Assembly: GCA_900553605.1 (NCBI GenBank)
Contig: USDX01000012.1
Coordinates: 1 to 46,451 of the forward strand
Origin: an uncultured Eggerthella sp.
GTDB taxonomy: Bacteria; Actinomycetota; Coriobacteriia; Coriobacteriales; Eggerthellaceae
Length of the DNA: 46,451 nt
Direction of reading: 5' to 3'
The position numbers were made by a program, and so were the translations under genes. Below are positions 1-8,566 of this stretch, in pieces (the first letter of the stretch is position 1; each line of letters opens with the position of its first letter). The notes beneath the pieces are model-generated. The model saw nothing but the letters and a program-made list of their open reading frames with translations, searched no databases and was not told the origin of the DNA.

Positions 1-47
1 GTGGGAGGATAGGCCGTTCCGCTCATGCAGGGCGTTTCCGTTTTCAT

Positions 48-70
48 AGGGCCCGGGGGCCCTTTCCCTT
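48..70 (+). terminator. Intrinsic terminator-like hairpin of an upstream gene
   Basis: A GC-rich stem AGGGCC/GGCCCT (48-53 and 58-63) with a four-base loop is followed by a pyrimidine tract (TTTCCCTTTT). It probably ends a transcript that enters from outside the window. Bases 1-167 hold no recognisable gene. The leader of the next gene also contains the short inverted repeat ATAATG-6-CATTAT at 124-141, which could be an operator or simply AT-rich promoter sequence. Confidence 0.5.
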
Positions 71-167
71 TTCTTGCAGGCAGTTCTGCATTGTATGAAT
101 AGGTCTTTTCTTTATTTAATGGCATAATGATTAGGCATTATCAGGCGATCCGAAACGGATTTTCGTT

Positions 168-1097
168 ATGTCTCAATATCCTAAGTTTTGCACCTCATGC
201 GGTTCTCCGCTTGATCCTGGTCAGAAGTTCTGCACTGCATGCGGTGCGGCAATAACTGAAAGTTCTTCAGATCTGACATCAAGCATTTCAAGCTCTTCGG
301 CTCCTGGAGATACTTCACCAATGCCCGCTGTCGGTTCTCAAAGGCCTTCCTATCCTGGTGATACCCAGGTTTTAAATTCGCAGGACGTTCAAAATAGGCA
401 ATATCGTCAACCCTCAGGGAATTCTGCTCCTGTGATACCGAATCGCAATTCCGATTCGAAAAAACCTGTTTTTATCGTTCTGATCGTTGTTCTTGTTGTG
501 GCTGTTCTGATTCTTGCCAGTGTTTTGCTGTCTAACTTGTTCGGCAACCAGCAGAATTCCTCGTCAGCCTCTTCGACCGCAACCGAAGAATCCCAGCCTA
601 GCAATTCCAGTCAATCTACTTCCAATAGTTCTTCTGCCGGAATCACTGATGCAGATAGGGAACTATACTCAACGCTTTCTTCATATTATTCTCAACTTGG
701 TGATTACGATCAAAGAATTGTGTCCGCCGCAAAAACATTCAATGCTGATTATGTCTCTAAGAACATGAGCGTACGCTCTTCTGATGCAAGTAGTGCATAT
801 GCGTTGGCTGAGGAAATTGCTGACGATTACTCTGCTCTGAAGAACCTACCCGTTCCATCGACTTCGCGCTATGCTTCTTGTTATTCTGCAATGCTCACCT
901 GCTACTATGACTGCACTCAGAGGATTGGCGCTATATCCGAGGCTTGGGATATCAGTCTTCAGTATTCAGATCCCACTGGGCACGAAGATGAGATCTGCGC
1001 TCCTCTTTCCCGTGATCGATCTGGAGATAACAACAAGTATTACACCGAATTTAAGCAGACCTATCCTTCCACTAAACCACAATCGCCAACAGCGTAA
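168..1097 (+). CDS. Zinc-ribbon membrane-anchored protein of unknown function
   Basis: A 309-residue protein opens with a short zinc ribbon made of two CxxC knuckles (Cys8, Cys11, Cys22, Cys25; CTSCG and CTACG). A Ser/Pro/Gln-rich disordered linker of about 70 residues follows, then a strongly hydrophobic transmembrane segment at about residues 100-122. After a second Ser/Thr-rich spacer comes a mostly helical C-terminal domain of about 150 residues. The expected topology is zinc ribbon in the cytosol and C-terminal domain outside the membrane. Many Gram-positive proteins share this layout and their function is unknown. I see no good Shine-Dalgarno sequence before the ATG, which is the first plausible start. 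The next gene also carries a zinc ribbon, so the two may work together. The function cannot be named from sequence. Confidence 0.8.
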   Translation: MSQYPKFCTSCGSPLDPGQKFCTACGAAITESSSDLTSSISSSSAPGDTSPMPAVGSQRPSYPGDTQVLNSQDVQNRQYRQPSGNSAPVIPNRNSDSKKPVFIVLIVVLVVAVLILASVLLSNLFGNQQNSSSASSTATEESQPSNSSQSTSNSSSAGITDADRELYSTLSSYYSQLGDYDQRIVSAAKTFNADYVSKNMSVRSSDASSAYALAEEIADDYSALKNLPVPSTSRYASCYSAMLTCYYDCTQRIGAISEAWDISLQYSDPTGHEDEICAPLSRDRSGDNNKYYTEFKQTYPSTKPQSPTA

Positions 1098-1182
1098 TTT
1101 ACTTACCCCGCTTTCTTGCTGGTTGTTGGAGGATGGGGTTCCTCCCTGCTATTCATTGTTCATTTACCGTTAGGAGTTTTAA

Positions 1183-1929
1183 ATGTACGGATACTCTTCT
1201 TATGGGCCTGATTTGTTCAGCCTTCTTGGTTTTGCAGGGGGGATCTGGCTTTCTCTTACATTTATCGCATTTATTGCGGCAATTGTTTGCACTGTTTTGC
1301 TGTACAGGAAATATGTTTCCTCATTTGATAATAATCAGCTAAAGAATGCAAAACACGATTTTGGCCCATTCCTCCGTTTTGAGAAATTCTGGTCCGAGAA
1401 GATCCTCATTGTCCTCTTTATTTACAACATGTGTTTTATAGCCTTCGGGAGCGCTGCAGCGGTTATTAGCCTTCTTTCGATGCTTACTTACGATGTTGGC
1501 AGCGTTTTCATTGCAATCCTCACCGTTGCTGTGTTGTTTGTTCTCGGTGAAGTGTTCAACCGGCTTTTCTACGAGTTCTTTATGCTGATTGTGAAGATGT
1601 GGCGAAACACCCAGGACATTCGTTCGGCCATTGTTGGCAATGATTTTTTTGAATCTGCTTCAGTTTACTGCGAGCCTGCTAAAGAACCATATCATCAGGT
1701 TTCAGTAAATACCCAGGGTTCTGCTGTTGCGCCTGAGAATACAAATGCAAACCAGCGAGTTGCCGCTTCTGAAGCTGTAGATTTTTCGAAAACCAACCCG
1801 CTTCCTGTTGTTCAGACTCCACCGCAACAAGGCGTGCTTGACCAGAACTCTTCTTGGTCTTGTCCCTCTTGTGGCGCAAGCAACAAGGCAGGCATTTTCT
1901 GTTCGCAATGCGGAATGCGCCGTAGTTAA
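1183..1929 (+). CDS. Multi-pass membrane protein with C-terminal zinc ribbon
   Basis: A 248-residue protein with hydrophobic segments at about residues 13-41, 68-100 and 108-138 is followed by a Gln/Pro/Asn-rich linker and a terminal zinc ribbon (CPSCG then CSQCG, the last 25 residues). This mirrors the preceding protein, which has its ribbon at the N-terminus. The ATG has a good ribosome-binding site (TAGGAG, seven bases upstream). The gene lies 85 bases after its neighbour in the same direction and is closed by a strong terminator, so the two probably form a small transcription unit. I do not recognise a family beyond the zinc-ribbon tail and membrane segments. A role in membrane protein organisation is possible but speculative. 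Confidence 0.8.
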   Translation: MYGYSSYGPDLFSLLGFAGGIWLSLTFIAFIAAIVCTVLLYRKYVSSFDNNQLKNAKHDFGPFLRFEKFWSEKILIVLFIYNMCFIAFGSAAAVISLLSMLTYDVGSVFIAILTVAVLFVLGEVFNRLFYEFFMLIVKMWRNTQDIRSAIVGNDFFESASVYCEPAKEPYHQVSVNTQGSAVAPENTNANQRVAASEAVDFSKTNPLPVVQTPPQQGVLDQNSSWSCPSCGASNKAGIFCSQCGMRRS

Positions 1930-1947
1930 TCTCACTTTTAGTTATTT

Positions 1948-1976
1948 AGCCAGGGGCTTATCCCTGGCTTTTTTTA
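1948..1976 (+). terminator. Strong intrinsic terminator
   Basis: The perfect 8-bp stem AGCCAGGG/CCCTGGCT with the loop GCTTAT is followed directly by seven T residues. It separates the two zinc-ribbon genes from the Tad pilus operon. Confidence 0.9.
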
Positions 1977-2075
1977 TTTTTCGGTCTTTTGCCACTTTCG
2001 TTTTTCTTTCTCACGGTTTTCTCATCAATGTTAGATCCGGCTGAGAACATTTGCTCATCGGGAAAAGGATGAGAA

Positions 2076-2783
2076 ATGAAACGTGGTGCTTTAATAGCTG
2101 GTCTTATATGCGGCGCTCTTTGCGCCGGTTGCGTATTTGCCTATTCGGTCCAAGTCCGTGGAGAAGCAGATGAAGCTCGAATTGAGGCAATGCAACGCTA
2201 TGGGGGAGAACAGGTCGATGTCCTTGTCGCCACTAAGGATATTTATCCAGGAGAGACCGTCGATGCTTCCAATGCTGAGGTTAAAACGTGGTTGAGCGAT
2301 CTTTTGCCTAGTGGCTGCTTGACATCCTTCGATGACGTCAAGGGTGCGCAGGCTGCTTCGTTGATTATTTCCGGTGAAGCCATCTCTCAACGAAGGTTTG
2401 ATTCGGCTGGTTCGGGAATAGACGTTCCTCAGGGTTGTGTTGCGCTATCGGTTCCAGCCGAGGATGTTCAGGCGGTTGGCGGAGCTTTATCGGCAGGAGA
2501 TGTTGTTGATGTTTACGCAACAGGATCGCAGACATCGTGTATCGGGAAGCAGATCATGGTGCTGGCAACCAATGTTGAGCATTCGAGCGGAACAAAAGCA
2601 AAAGTGAGCTGGGTTACTCTGGCTGTCCCTGTCGAGCAGTCTCAGGAATTTGTAACAGCATCCCAATCGATGGATATCTATTTTGTCTTGCCAGCCCCCG
2701 GCGTCGATCGGGAACCTTCCGAGCAGGGTCAAATCGGGAACCGAGACGATTCTCCTGCTTCTGGCCAGTATGAAGGAAGTTGA
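2076..2783 (+). CDS. cpaB: Flp pilus assembly protein CpaB/RcpC-like (SAF domain)
   Basis: A 235-residue protein has an N-terminal signal anchor (about residues 5-24). A SAF-type domain starts near residue 45, where the VLVATKDIYPGETV segment is typical of CpaB/RcpC. The rest fits the RcpC beta-rich domain. In Gram-negative Tad systems the homologue sits with the secretin; here no secretin is present, so it presumably acts at the outer face of the single membrane. The start is an ATG behind AAAAGGATGAG. It is the first gene of the Tad operon and runs into tadZ. The family assignment is firm from motif and gene order; its role in a monoderm pilus is inferred. Confidence 0.85.
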   Translation: MKRGALIAGLICGALCAGCVFAYSVQVRGEADEARIEAMQRYGGEQVDVLVATKDIYPGETVDASNAEVKTWLSDLLPSGCLTSFDDVKGAQAASLIISGEAISQRRFDSAGSGIDVPQGCVALSVPAEDVQAVGGALSAGDVVDVYATGSQTSCIGKQIMVLATNVEHSSGTKAKVSWVTLAVPVEQSQEFVTASQSMDIYFVLPAPGVDREPSEQGQIGNRDDSPASGQYEGS

Positions 2784-2863
2784 TTTGGTTTGTTCTGATT
2801 GGTCTTGTCGCGATTGGTTTTGAGCTGGGGCTCTCTTCGAAAGAACATGGAAAGGTGAGAGAT

Positions 2864-4225
2864 ATGGGCAAGAAAACAATGCTTTGTGTCGATACCGAGT
2901 CATTGAGATATCCCGAATTGATAGGGCTTAATGACGAGGATTTCGATTCTCAAGAATGGCTCGAGACGTACAGTACCGCCAACGAAGCGCGACGAGCGTT
3001 ATCGGGAATTGGCCCAAAAGATAACGTGTGGGTTGTCTCTTGCGATGACATGGAGGGGATCAATCTTGCTGCTGCCCTTAAGCACGATAACTTGAGCAGG
3101 AGCATCGAGCTGGTTTCTTTCGGCGGAACCGGTTCTGAAGTTGGGCGATGTCAAGCTGCGGGTATTGACCTGATTCGTGGCAAGGCGGAGTTTGTTAAGC
3201 GTTACTCCGAACAGAAAAATGAACAAGCTTTTTCTGCTGTGAGGGAAAAGGTGCCATCTCCTGTTGCGAGCAGCGATGAAGGGTTGTCTTCTTTGAGGGC
3301 TGCCGAGCCCTCAGTCTCGGATTTCGAGGATGTATCGCAGGGTGGGCGTGGGAATGCGCTTGAACCAAAGCCTGAAAGTGCTTCGGGAAAGATCATGGGT
3401 GTCGCTGCCTCAAGAAGCGAAAAATCAGCTCAGTCTGGTTTTATCGTCTCTGTTTTAAGCGGGAATGGAGGTGTGGGCAAAAGCACCGTTGCTGCTTGCC
3501 TCGCTGTCTTGTTCCAGGAAAAGGGTCTGAAAACTGTCTTGGTTGATTTGGACCTCCAGTTTGGGGATGCGGGATTCTTGCTTGGGCTTGATGATGTGGT
3601 AGGTATCGATGAGCTTGTTCGTCAGCCTGAGCGAATCAATCAAGTGAAGCCTGCGGGGGGATTGCCCGCTGTTGTCGGCATTCCCGACAAGCTTGAGGAG
3701 TCAGAGGCGCTTGTTGCCTGTACATCGGAGGTTCTTTCCCTTCTGAAGAGCCGTTTTGATGCCGTGGTTGTTAATACGGGGTCTTTTTGGTCTGACTGCC
3801 ATATCCAGGTGTCCGAGGCTTCGGACCAGGTTTTATTCATTCTTGATCAGAGGCCCTCGTCGGTGCGCTCTTGCTCGCGGGCTCTTGATCTCTGTGCTCG
3901 TTGCGGTATTGCGGTCCAGCCATTCCGGTTTCTCCTCAACCTTTGTTCGAAACATGCGCTCTTGACCTCGCTGGATGTTTCGTGCGCACTCCACGGGATT
4001 CAGGTTGGAGAGCTGAAGGATGGAGGAAGAGAGGTGGGCGAACTACTCGGGGCGGGGCTTCCTCTTGAGCTTGCTTCCTCGAAGAATCCATTCATTGAGA
4101 GTTTGAGGGAGATTGTTCCTCAGTTGGTTCCTGAGCGCTTGCGGTCTTTAGAGCTGCAGGAGGCTCCTGTCGAAAATGAAAAACGAACATTTTTCCCCGG
4201 AATCCGCAAAAGGAGAACAGCATGA
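2864..4225 (+). CDS. tadZ: TadZ/CpaE-like pilus localisation ATPase
   Basis: The N-terminal part (about 120 residues) looks like the atypical receiver domain of TadZ/CpaE. A disordered linker leads to a ParA/MinD-type ATPase with the deviant Walker A GNGGVGKST at residues 200-208 and a VDLDLQFGD segment typical of CpaE (Walker A-prime region). The family places the Tad machine at a cell site. Start choice: a TTG at 2780 would overlap cpaB and add a hydrophobic stretch of 28 residues, but it has no properly spaced ribosome-binding site. The ATG at 2864 follows AAAGGTGAG and fits the family N-terminus. The end overlaps tadA by four bases (ATGA), which implies coupled translation. Confidence 0.85.
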   Translation: MGKKTMLCVDTESLRYPELIGLNDEDFDSQEWLETYSTANEARRALSGIGPKDNVWVVSCDDMEGINLAAALKHDNLSRSIELVSFGGTGSEVGRCQAAGIDLIRGKAEFVKRYSEQKNEQAFSAVREKVPSPVASSDEGLSSLRAAEPSVSDFEDVSQGGRGNALEPKPESASGKIMGVAASRSEKSAQSGFIVSVLSGNGGVGKSTVAACLAVLFQEKGLKTVLVDLDLQFGDAGFLLGLDDVVGIDELVRQPERINQVKPAGGLPAVVGIPDKLEESEALVACTSEVLSLLKSRFDAVVVNTGSFWSDCHIQVSEASDQVLFILDQRPSSVRSCSRALDLCARCGIAVQPFRFLLNLCSKHALLTSLDVSCALHGIQVGELKDGGREVGELLGAGLPLELASSKNPFIESLREIVPQLVPERLRSLELQEAPVENEKRTFFPGIRKRRTA

Positions 4226-5529
4226 CGTTGATGGAGCGCGCATCGGCGAAAACTTCCCTAGATCCTTCTGCAGATGATGCGCTCTTGACCAGCTTGAGGG
4301 AGAAAGTAGGCCATATTATTCCTCCTGCTGATGCAGCTCGTCTCATTGCAAGTAACCCACGTCAGGCTCGCAGCGAAATTAGCCTTGCCTGCGAAAGGGT
4401 GATAGCTGAAGAACCCTGGCTTCTTGCTGGGCGTTATTCAGCCGAAGAAGCGGTTGGGAAGTATCTCGACGAAGTGTTTGGGTTGGGACCCCTTGAGGAG
4501 ATGCTTGGCGACGACAGTATTACTGAGGTCATGGTAAATGGATCGAAGTCGCTGTATTACGAGAGGAACGGTCGACTCTACCAATCATTCGATTGTTATG
4601 AGGACGATGCGCAGGTTTTTAACCTGATAGACAAAATTGTTGGACCCCTCGGGCGTCGCGTTGACGAAAGCTCCCCGATGGTTAATGCGAGACTTCCCCG
4701 CGGGCACCGTGTCAATGCGATAATCCCGCCTCTTGCTCTCGATGGTCCGGTTGTCACGATTCGTAAATTTCGAGCGCATGCGTTTTCCCTTGATGAGATG
4801 AGGAGTCTCGGCTCTTTTGATCATGAAGTGGACTGTTTATTGAGGTGGGCAGTACGGAGAAGATGCAATATTGCAGTTTCTGGCGGCACGGGCAGTGGGA
4901 AAACGACGTTGTTAAATGCGCTATCGGCCCTTATTCCTTCAAACGAACGAATCGTAACAATCGAGGATTCTGCCGAGCTTAGGTTCGATGAGCATCCTCA
5001 TGTGGTGCGTTTGGAAGCCCGCCAAAAGAATGCTGAAGGGATCGGTGAAGTGTCGATTCGCGACCTGGTCATAAACTCTTTGCGCATGCGACCTGACCGT
5101 ATCGTTGTTGGTGAATGCCGGGGTGCGGAGGCCTTGGATATGCTTCAAGCGATGAGCACCGGGCACGATGGTTCCCTTACCACCCTACATGCGAATTCCC
5201 CTACTGAAGCGGTTTCGCGTTTAACGACAATGGTTCGCTATGGTGCAGAACTTCCCATCGAGGCGATTGAGAGCCAGATAGCCAATGCGATCGATTTAGT
5301 AATCCAAATTACACGTTATCCCAATGGCGATAGGGGGATTTGCGAATTAGCGGGGTATGCCTGGGACAAGGATTCATCGAGCTGTCGGGTGGAGACATAT
5401 TTCAGGCGAGACGCAGTAACGGGGAGGAAGGAATGGCTGGCCTATCCTGGTTGGCTTGATGATCTTCCGTACTTGGGGATAGCAACGAGGGAAGAGGTGG
5501 CGAAGTGGAAACGTCAAGCATCCTATTAA
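4222..5529 (+). CDS. tadA: TadA/CpaF secretion ATPase of the Tad pilus
   Basis: A 435-residue hexameric type II/IV secretion ATPase that powers Flp pilus extension and possibly retraction. A helical N-terminal region of about 75 residues precedes the N-terminal domain with ITEVMVNG. The core then has the Walker A GGTGSGKTT (residues 221-229), the IEDSAEL Asp-box region, RPDRIVVGE (Walker B) and the His-box MSTGHDGSLTTLHANSP. All catalytic motifs look intact and the length is usual for CpaF. The ATG overlaps the tadZ stop (ATGA) and the end overlaps the tadB start by 25 bases, so it is in the middle of a tightly coupled operon. Confidence 0.95.
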   Translation: MTLMERASAKTSLDPSADDALLTSLREKVGHIIPPADAARLIASNPRQARSEISLACERVIAEEPWLLAGRYSAEEAVGKYLDEVFGLGPLEEMLGDDSITEVMVNGSKSLYYERNGRLYQSFDCYEDDAQVFNLIDKIVGPLGRRVDESSPMVNARLPRGHRVNAIIPPLALDGPVVTIRKFRAHAFSLDEMRSLGSFDHEVDCLLRWAVRRRCNIAVSGGTGSGKTTLLNALSALIPSNERIVTIEDSAELRFDEHPHVVRLEARQKNAEGIGEVSIRDLVINSLRMRPDRIVVGECRGAEALDMLQAMSTGHDGSLTTLHANSPTEAVSRLTTMVRYGAELPIEAIESQIANAIDLVIQITRYPNGDRGICELAGYAWDKDSSSCRVETYFRRDAVTGRKEWLAYPGWLDDLPYLGIATREEVAKWKRQASY

Positions 5530-6476
5530 CAGTCGCTTCTTGTTTTGCGCTTGCGTTTGGACTCTTGGGGCTTTCCTGGCTTTTTGAAAAAGGGCTAGAT
5601 CGGTGGCGGTCGCAGAGAGCGGTTGACAGAACCGGAGGGGGAAGTCCCATTGGCCGTGTTTTTGCAGAGGGAATTCCCTTTCTGGGGAGTTTGTCTAAGG
5701 TCGGTCTGCGCTTCGCCCCCTTTGGCTTGTTCGTTAAGGGCATGGTTGGGGAAGTCCGTAGATTGGGGTATCGCACCGATCTCGTTCCCATGGGAACGGT
5801 GCTTCTTGCATTCTCTGGTTTTGCGTTCGTGCTTGTTTACGCGATTTCGCTCTCCGCTATAGGCGCTTTTGCTTCCGTGATTTGCGTTTTCCTTATCCTC
5901 AATGCCTGGGTTAATAAGAGGAACGAGCAGCGAAGGGAAGAGATGCGGGAGCAAATTCCCGAAGCGCTTCAGTCAATGAAAGCTTGCTTTCAGACCGGCT
6001 ATTCGCTGTCTCAAACGGTTCACGAGGTTGCGGAGCATACCAAGGGGCCACTTAGCGAGCTTTTCTCGGAGGTTGAGGGAAATCTCGAAACTGGCAGTGG
6101 GGTCCATCAAGCTTTGGCTGTCATGAGGGCTGAACATTCTGAGCCGGAATTGGCATTTCTAGCAACATCGTTGGAGATTCAGCATAAAACCGGCGGTAGT
6201 ATGCAGCGGATATTGGAGGCGGCTCGTCAGTCGGTCTGCGATGAATTGGAGTTGAAAAGAAATCTTAGGACGCAAACCGCCCAAGCGAAGTTATCTGCGC
6301 AAATTGTCACTGCGATGCCCTTTGCCTTGGTGGGGGTGTTCTCGCTTCTTTCTCCGGGGTTTCTCGATCCGTTTTTCGAAAGTCCCCTTGGTGTTGTCAT
6401 GCTGATGACCGCAATTGGGATGCAGGTGTTGGGAGTTTCTATCGTCCGACGGCTATTGAGGGTTGAGGTTGCATGA
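5505..6476 (+). CDS. tadB: TadB inner-membrane platform protein (T2SS F family)
   Basis: A 323-residue membrane protein with an N-terminal hydrophobic segment (residues 5-25), a central pair (about 103-145) and a C-terminal pair (about 262-315). The cytosolic loop between them carries the T2SSF/GspF signature region (EQIPEALQSMKACFQTGYSL and ATSLEIQHKTGGSM). It pairs with TadC to form the platform rotated or gated by TadA. The GTG start lies inside the end of tadA behind GAGG, and the stop overlaps tadC (ATGA). There is nothing unusual for the family. Confidence 0.93.
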   Translation: METSSILLTVASCFALAFGLLGLSWLFEKGLDRWRSQRAVDRTGGGSPIGRVFAEGIPFLGSLSKVGLRFAPFGLFVKGMVGEVRRLGYRTDLVPMGTVLLAFSGFAFVLVYAISLSAIGAFASVICVFLILNAWVNKRNEQRREEMREQIPEALQSMKACFQTGYSLSQTVHEVAEHTKGPLSELFSEVEGNLETGSGVHQALAVMRAEHSEPELAFLATSLEIQHKTGGSMQRILEAARQSVCDELELKRNLRTQTAQAKLSAQIVTAMPFALVGVFSLLSPGFLDPFFESPLGVVMLMTAIGMQVLGVSIVRRLLRVEVA

Positions 6477-7414
6477 TGGCGGTTTGGTTATCTGCGGTTT
6501 CGATAGGTGCCGGTTGCTGCTTCGGAGCGATCGTTGGCTTTGCCTTCTATGAGAGGCATCGCGAAGTGCAGAGGAAAAACCGAGCTAAAGAAGCTCTGGG
6601 GAGCGGATCGGTGTTGCGAGCATCTTCTGTTTCTCTCGAATCGGGAGGGTTTAGTTCGTGGCTTATAGAGAAGGCGATTCAGTTATCGATCGATGAGCAT
6701 AATCTGCCTTTGTCATTGCTGAAGATTGGTTCGTGCGGTTTCTCGAAAAATGCCTGTTTGTTCGAGAAGGCCGGGATTAGTCGGGCGTTAACAGGGGATG
6801 GCTATGCATGCGCACGTATTTATTTTTCGATAGGCGGATTGCTTGCGGGTGGTTTGCTTGGTGCGTGTTTTTCACCACTTCTTGCGGCCATTGGGGCAAT
6901 TGCGGGAGCGATATGGGGTTGGAACGGGCTGTCAAGGGCGATCAAGGAAGAGGTTCGTTGTCGTGCCTTATCTGCTGAGCAGCAGTTTTCCCAGATGATC
7001 GAAGTGATAGTACTTGGCTTGAATAGCGGTATGTCGTTCGACAGAGCTCTGCTCCTTTACTGCGAATCGTTTGGGGGTTCTCTGAGCGAAGTAGCAGGTT
7101 CTGCGCAAAGGCAATGGGCCCATAGCCTCATCGATCGAAGCGAGGGATTACGTCAGATCGCGCGATCGTATGATTCTTTGCTCTTCGACAGATTCGTAGA
7201 AAACGTTATCAGGTCCATTCGATTCGGTACTTCGATGGCAGAAAACCTTAGCCTGCTTGCCGTTGAGGCTCGAGCGATAAGGAAGAGCAAGCTTGAGGAG
7301 AGAGTGGCGAAGGCGCCGGTGAAAATGATGCTCCCTGTGGCGACGCTGATCTTGCCTGCCATGCTCGTGCTGGTGATGGGTCCGATCATGCTTGATTTGA
7401 TGGAAGGATTTTAG
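6473..7414 (+). CDS. tadC: TadC inner-membrane platform protein (T2SS F family)
   Basis: A 313-residue partner of TadB. It has an N-terminal membrane segment, a hydrophobic pair at about residues 117-150, a cytosolic GspF-like domain (QFSQMIEVIVLGLNSGMSF and FGTSMAENLSLLA), and a C-terminal hydrophobic hairpin rich in Leu/Met. It starts with an ATGA overlap on tadB and ends nine bases before the pilin gene, whose ribosome-binding site overlaps its stop. Confidence 0.92.
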   Translation: MMAVWLSAVSIGAGCCFGAIVGFAFYERHREVQRKNRAKEALGSGSVLRASSVSLESGGFSSWLIEKAIQLSIDEHNLPLSLLKIGSCGFSKNACLFEKAGISRALTGDGYACARIYFSIGGLLAGGLLGACFSPLLAAIGAIAGAIWGWNGLSRAIKEEVRCRALSAEQQFSQMIEVIVLGLNSGMSFDRALLLYCESFGGSLSEVAGSAQRQWAHSLIDRSEGLRQIARSYDSLLFDRFVENVIRSIRFGTSMAENLSLLAVEARAIRKSKLEERVAKAPVKMMLPVATLILPAMLVLVMGPIMLDLMEGF

Positions 7415-7423
7415 GAGGAAGAC

Positions 7424-7702
7424 ATGAACAAGGAAGTACTGGTGGATAAGCGCATATTGATGATGACGCGTATTGAAAATGCACTGGATCGCATGAAAGG
7501 CGAAGCTTGCTCATATGCTTCATTGGCCCGTGCTCTTTGGAACATGAGGCGAAGTCGTGCGGCGCTCGCGGGTCAAGGAACCACGGAATATGCAATCTTG
7601 GTCGGCGTTTTGGTTGTTATAGCAATTATCGCCATTACGGTATTTCGTCCCAAAATCCAAGAATTATGGGACGCGATCTCTTCGGGGATCAACGGACTCT
7701 AG
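7424..7702 (+). CDS. flp: Flp-type major pilin precursor
   Basis: The 92-residue prepilin carries the class III cleavage motif ALAG|QGTTEYAIL. Processing between Gly50 and Gln51 leaves a mature peptide of about 42 residues with Glu at +5 and Tyr at +6, the Flp hallmark, then a hydrophobic helix and a short amphipathic tail. The leader is unusually long (50 residues). The ATG has an excellent AGGAGG site, and the internal Met41 lacks one, so the long leader looks real. The processing peptidase (TadV/CpaA) is not in this window. Confidence 0.9.
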   Translation: MNKEVLVDKRILMMTRIENALDRMKGEACSYASLARALWNMRRSRAALAGQGTTEYAILVGVLVVIAIIAITVFRPKIQELWDAISSGINGL

Positions 7703-7733
7703 GTTTGCTCGATTTGAGTGCAGGGAACGTTTG

Positions 7734-7928
7734 ATGGGGCGATTTAGAGGACAATCAAGCGTCGAATACGCCATCGTATTTGCGGCGTTTCTTGCCATGA
7801 TTGTGGGTTTGGGGGCTATAGCAAATCTGCTTGAATCTGGTTTGGTGATCGAGCATGCACTTCAGTCGGCATCTCATCATTTGAGCAATGTTGCGGCTGC
7901 GGCCTGGGCTGACATTTTTCTGTACTAA
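7734..7928 (+). CDS. Small Flp-like pilin or pseudopilin
   Basis: A 64-residue protein with a short leader MGRFRG followed by QSSVEYAIVF. Cleavage after Gly6 would leave Glu at +5 and Tyr at +6, exactly as in Flp, followed by a hydrophobic helix. It has a longer, less polar tail than the preceding pilin. It is probably a minor Flp-family pilin or pseudopilin. I chose the ATG over the adjacent upstream TTG because AGGGA is then correctly spaced. The gene is too short for further assignment. Confidence 0.8.
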   Translation: MGRFRGQSSVEYAIVFAAFLAMIVGLGAIANLLESGLVIEHALQSASHHLSNVAAAAWADIFLY

Positions 7929-7939
7929 GGAAGGATGAA

Positions 7940-8566
7940 ATGGGCAGACTATGGGAGATCTTCGCCTCTCTGGCTTTATGCGTTCGCCATCCGATGCTGC
8001 GTTTGGCAATGTCTGTCTCCGGTGCCTTACGGGGAAGGTTTGCTTCTGTCCACGGTTTCTTCTCTGGTCAGTCGACGGTTGAGGGCGCCTTTCTGATACC
8101 AGTCATTCTTCTTATGCTGATGCTTTTGATTCAGCCCGGGATCCTTCTTTATAACCACGTAGTTATGCAATCTGCCGCATCGGAGGGCTGCCGTCTTATT
8201 TCCACACGCCCATCAGGTGACTCGCTTGATGCTTATGAGGGGTATGTGATCAGAAGGCTGGGATCGGTTCCGCAGCAGAAAAATTTTCATGTTCACGAGG
8301 GAGCGTGCACATGGGAGGTTCGTTTCGACGGTGGCGAGGAGAGCGACATCGTTACGGTGACGATCAAGAATCAGGCCGAGCCTTTGCCATTTTTCGATTT
8401 CGGTGCGCGTTCCCTTGGTTTGGTGAATGGCGAGGGGAATTTCGTCCAGGAAGTGTCGGTTTCGACGCGTAGCAAGAGCGCTTGGGTAGTTGGGAATGAT
8501 CAGGGGCTGGATCCCGATGCGTGGGTTTCTCAGAATGGGTCAACTGCGGAAAGGAGCGAGCGGTGA
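7940..8566 (+). CDS. tadE: TadE-like minor pilin precursor
   Basis: A 208-residue TadE-family pseudopilin. A 43-residue leader ends in FFSG|QSTVEGAFLIPV, so the mature N-terminus has Glu at +5 and a hydrophobic helix (about residues 50-70). A beta-rich C-terminal domain follows, with Cys at positions near 84 and 118 that could form a disulfide. It starts behind AAGGA and overlaps the next gene by four bases (GTGA). TadE proteins are processed by the same prepilin peptidase as Flp and are needed for pilus assembly. Confidence 0.85.
   Translation: MGRLWEIFASLALCVRHPMLRLAMSVSGALRGRFASVHGFFSGQSTVEGAFLIPVILLMLMLLIQPGILLYNHVVMQSAASEGCRLISTRPSGDSLDAYEGYVIRRLGSVPQQKNFHVHEGACTWEVRFDGGEESDIVTVTIKNQAEPLPFFDFGARSLGLVNGEGNFVQEVSVSTRSKSAWVVGNDQGLDPDAWVSQNGSTAERSER

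Noticed and set aside
2780..2863. TTG start at 2780 giving TadZ an N-terminal membrane helix
   Set aside because: The purine stretch ends right against the TTG, leaving no spacing, and TadZ homologues are soluble. The ATG at 2864 has a well-spaced site. Kept as an alternative only.
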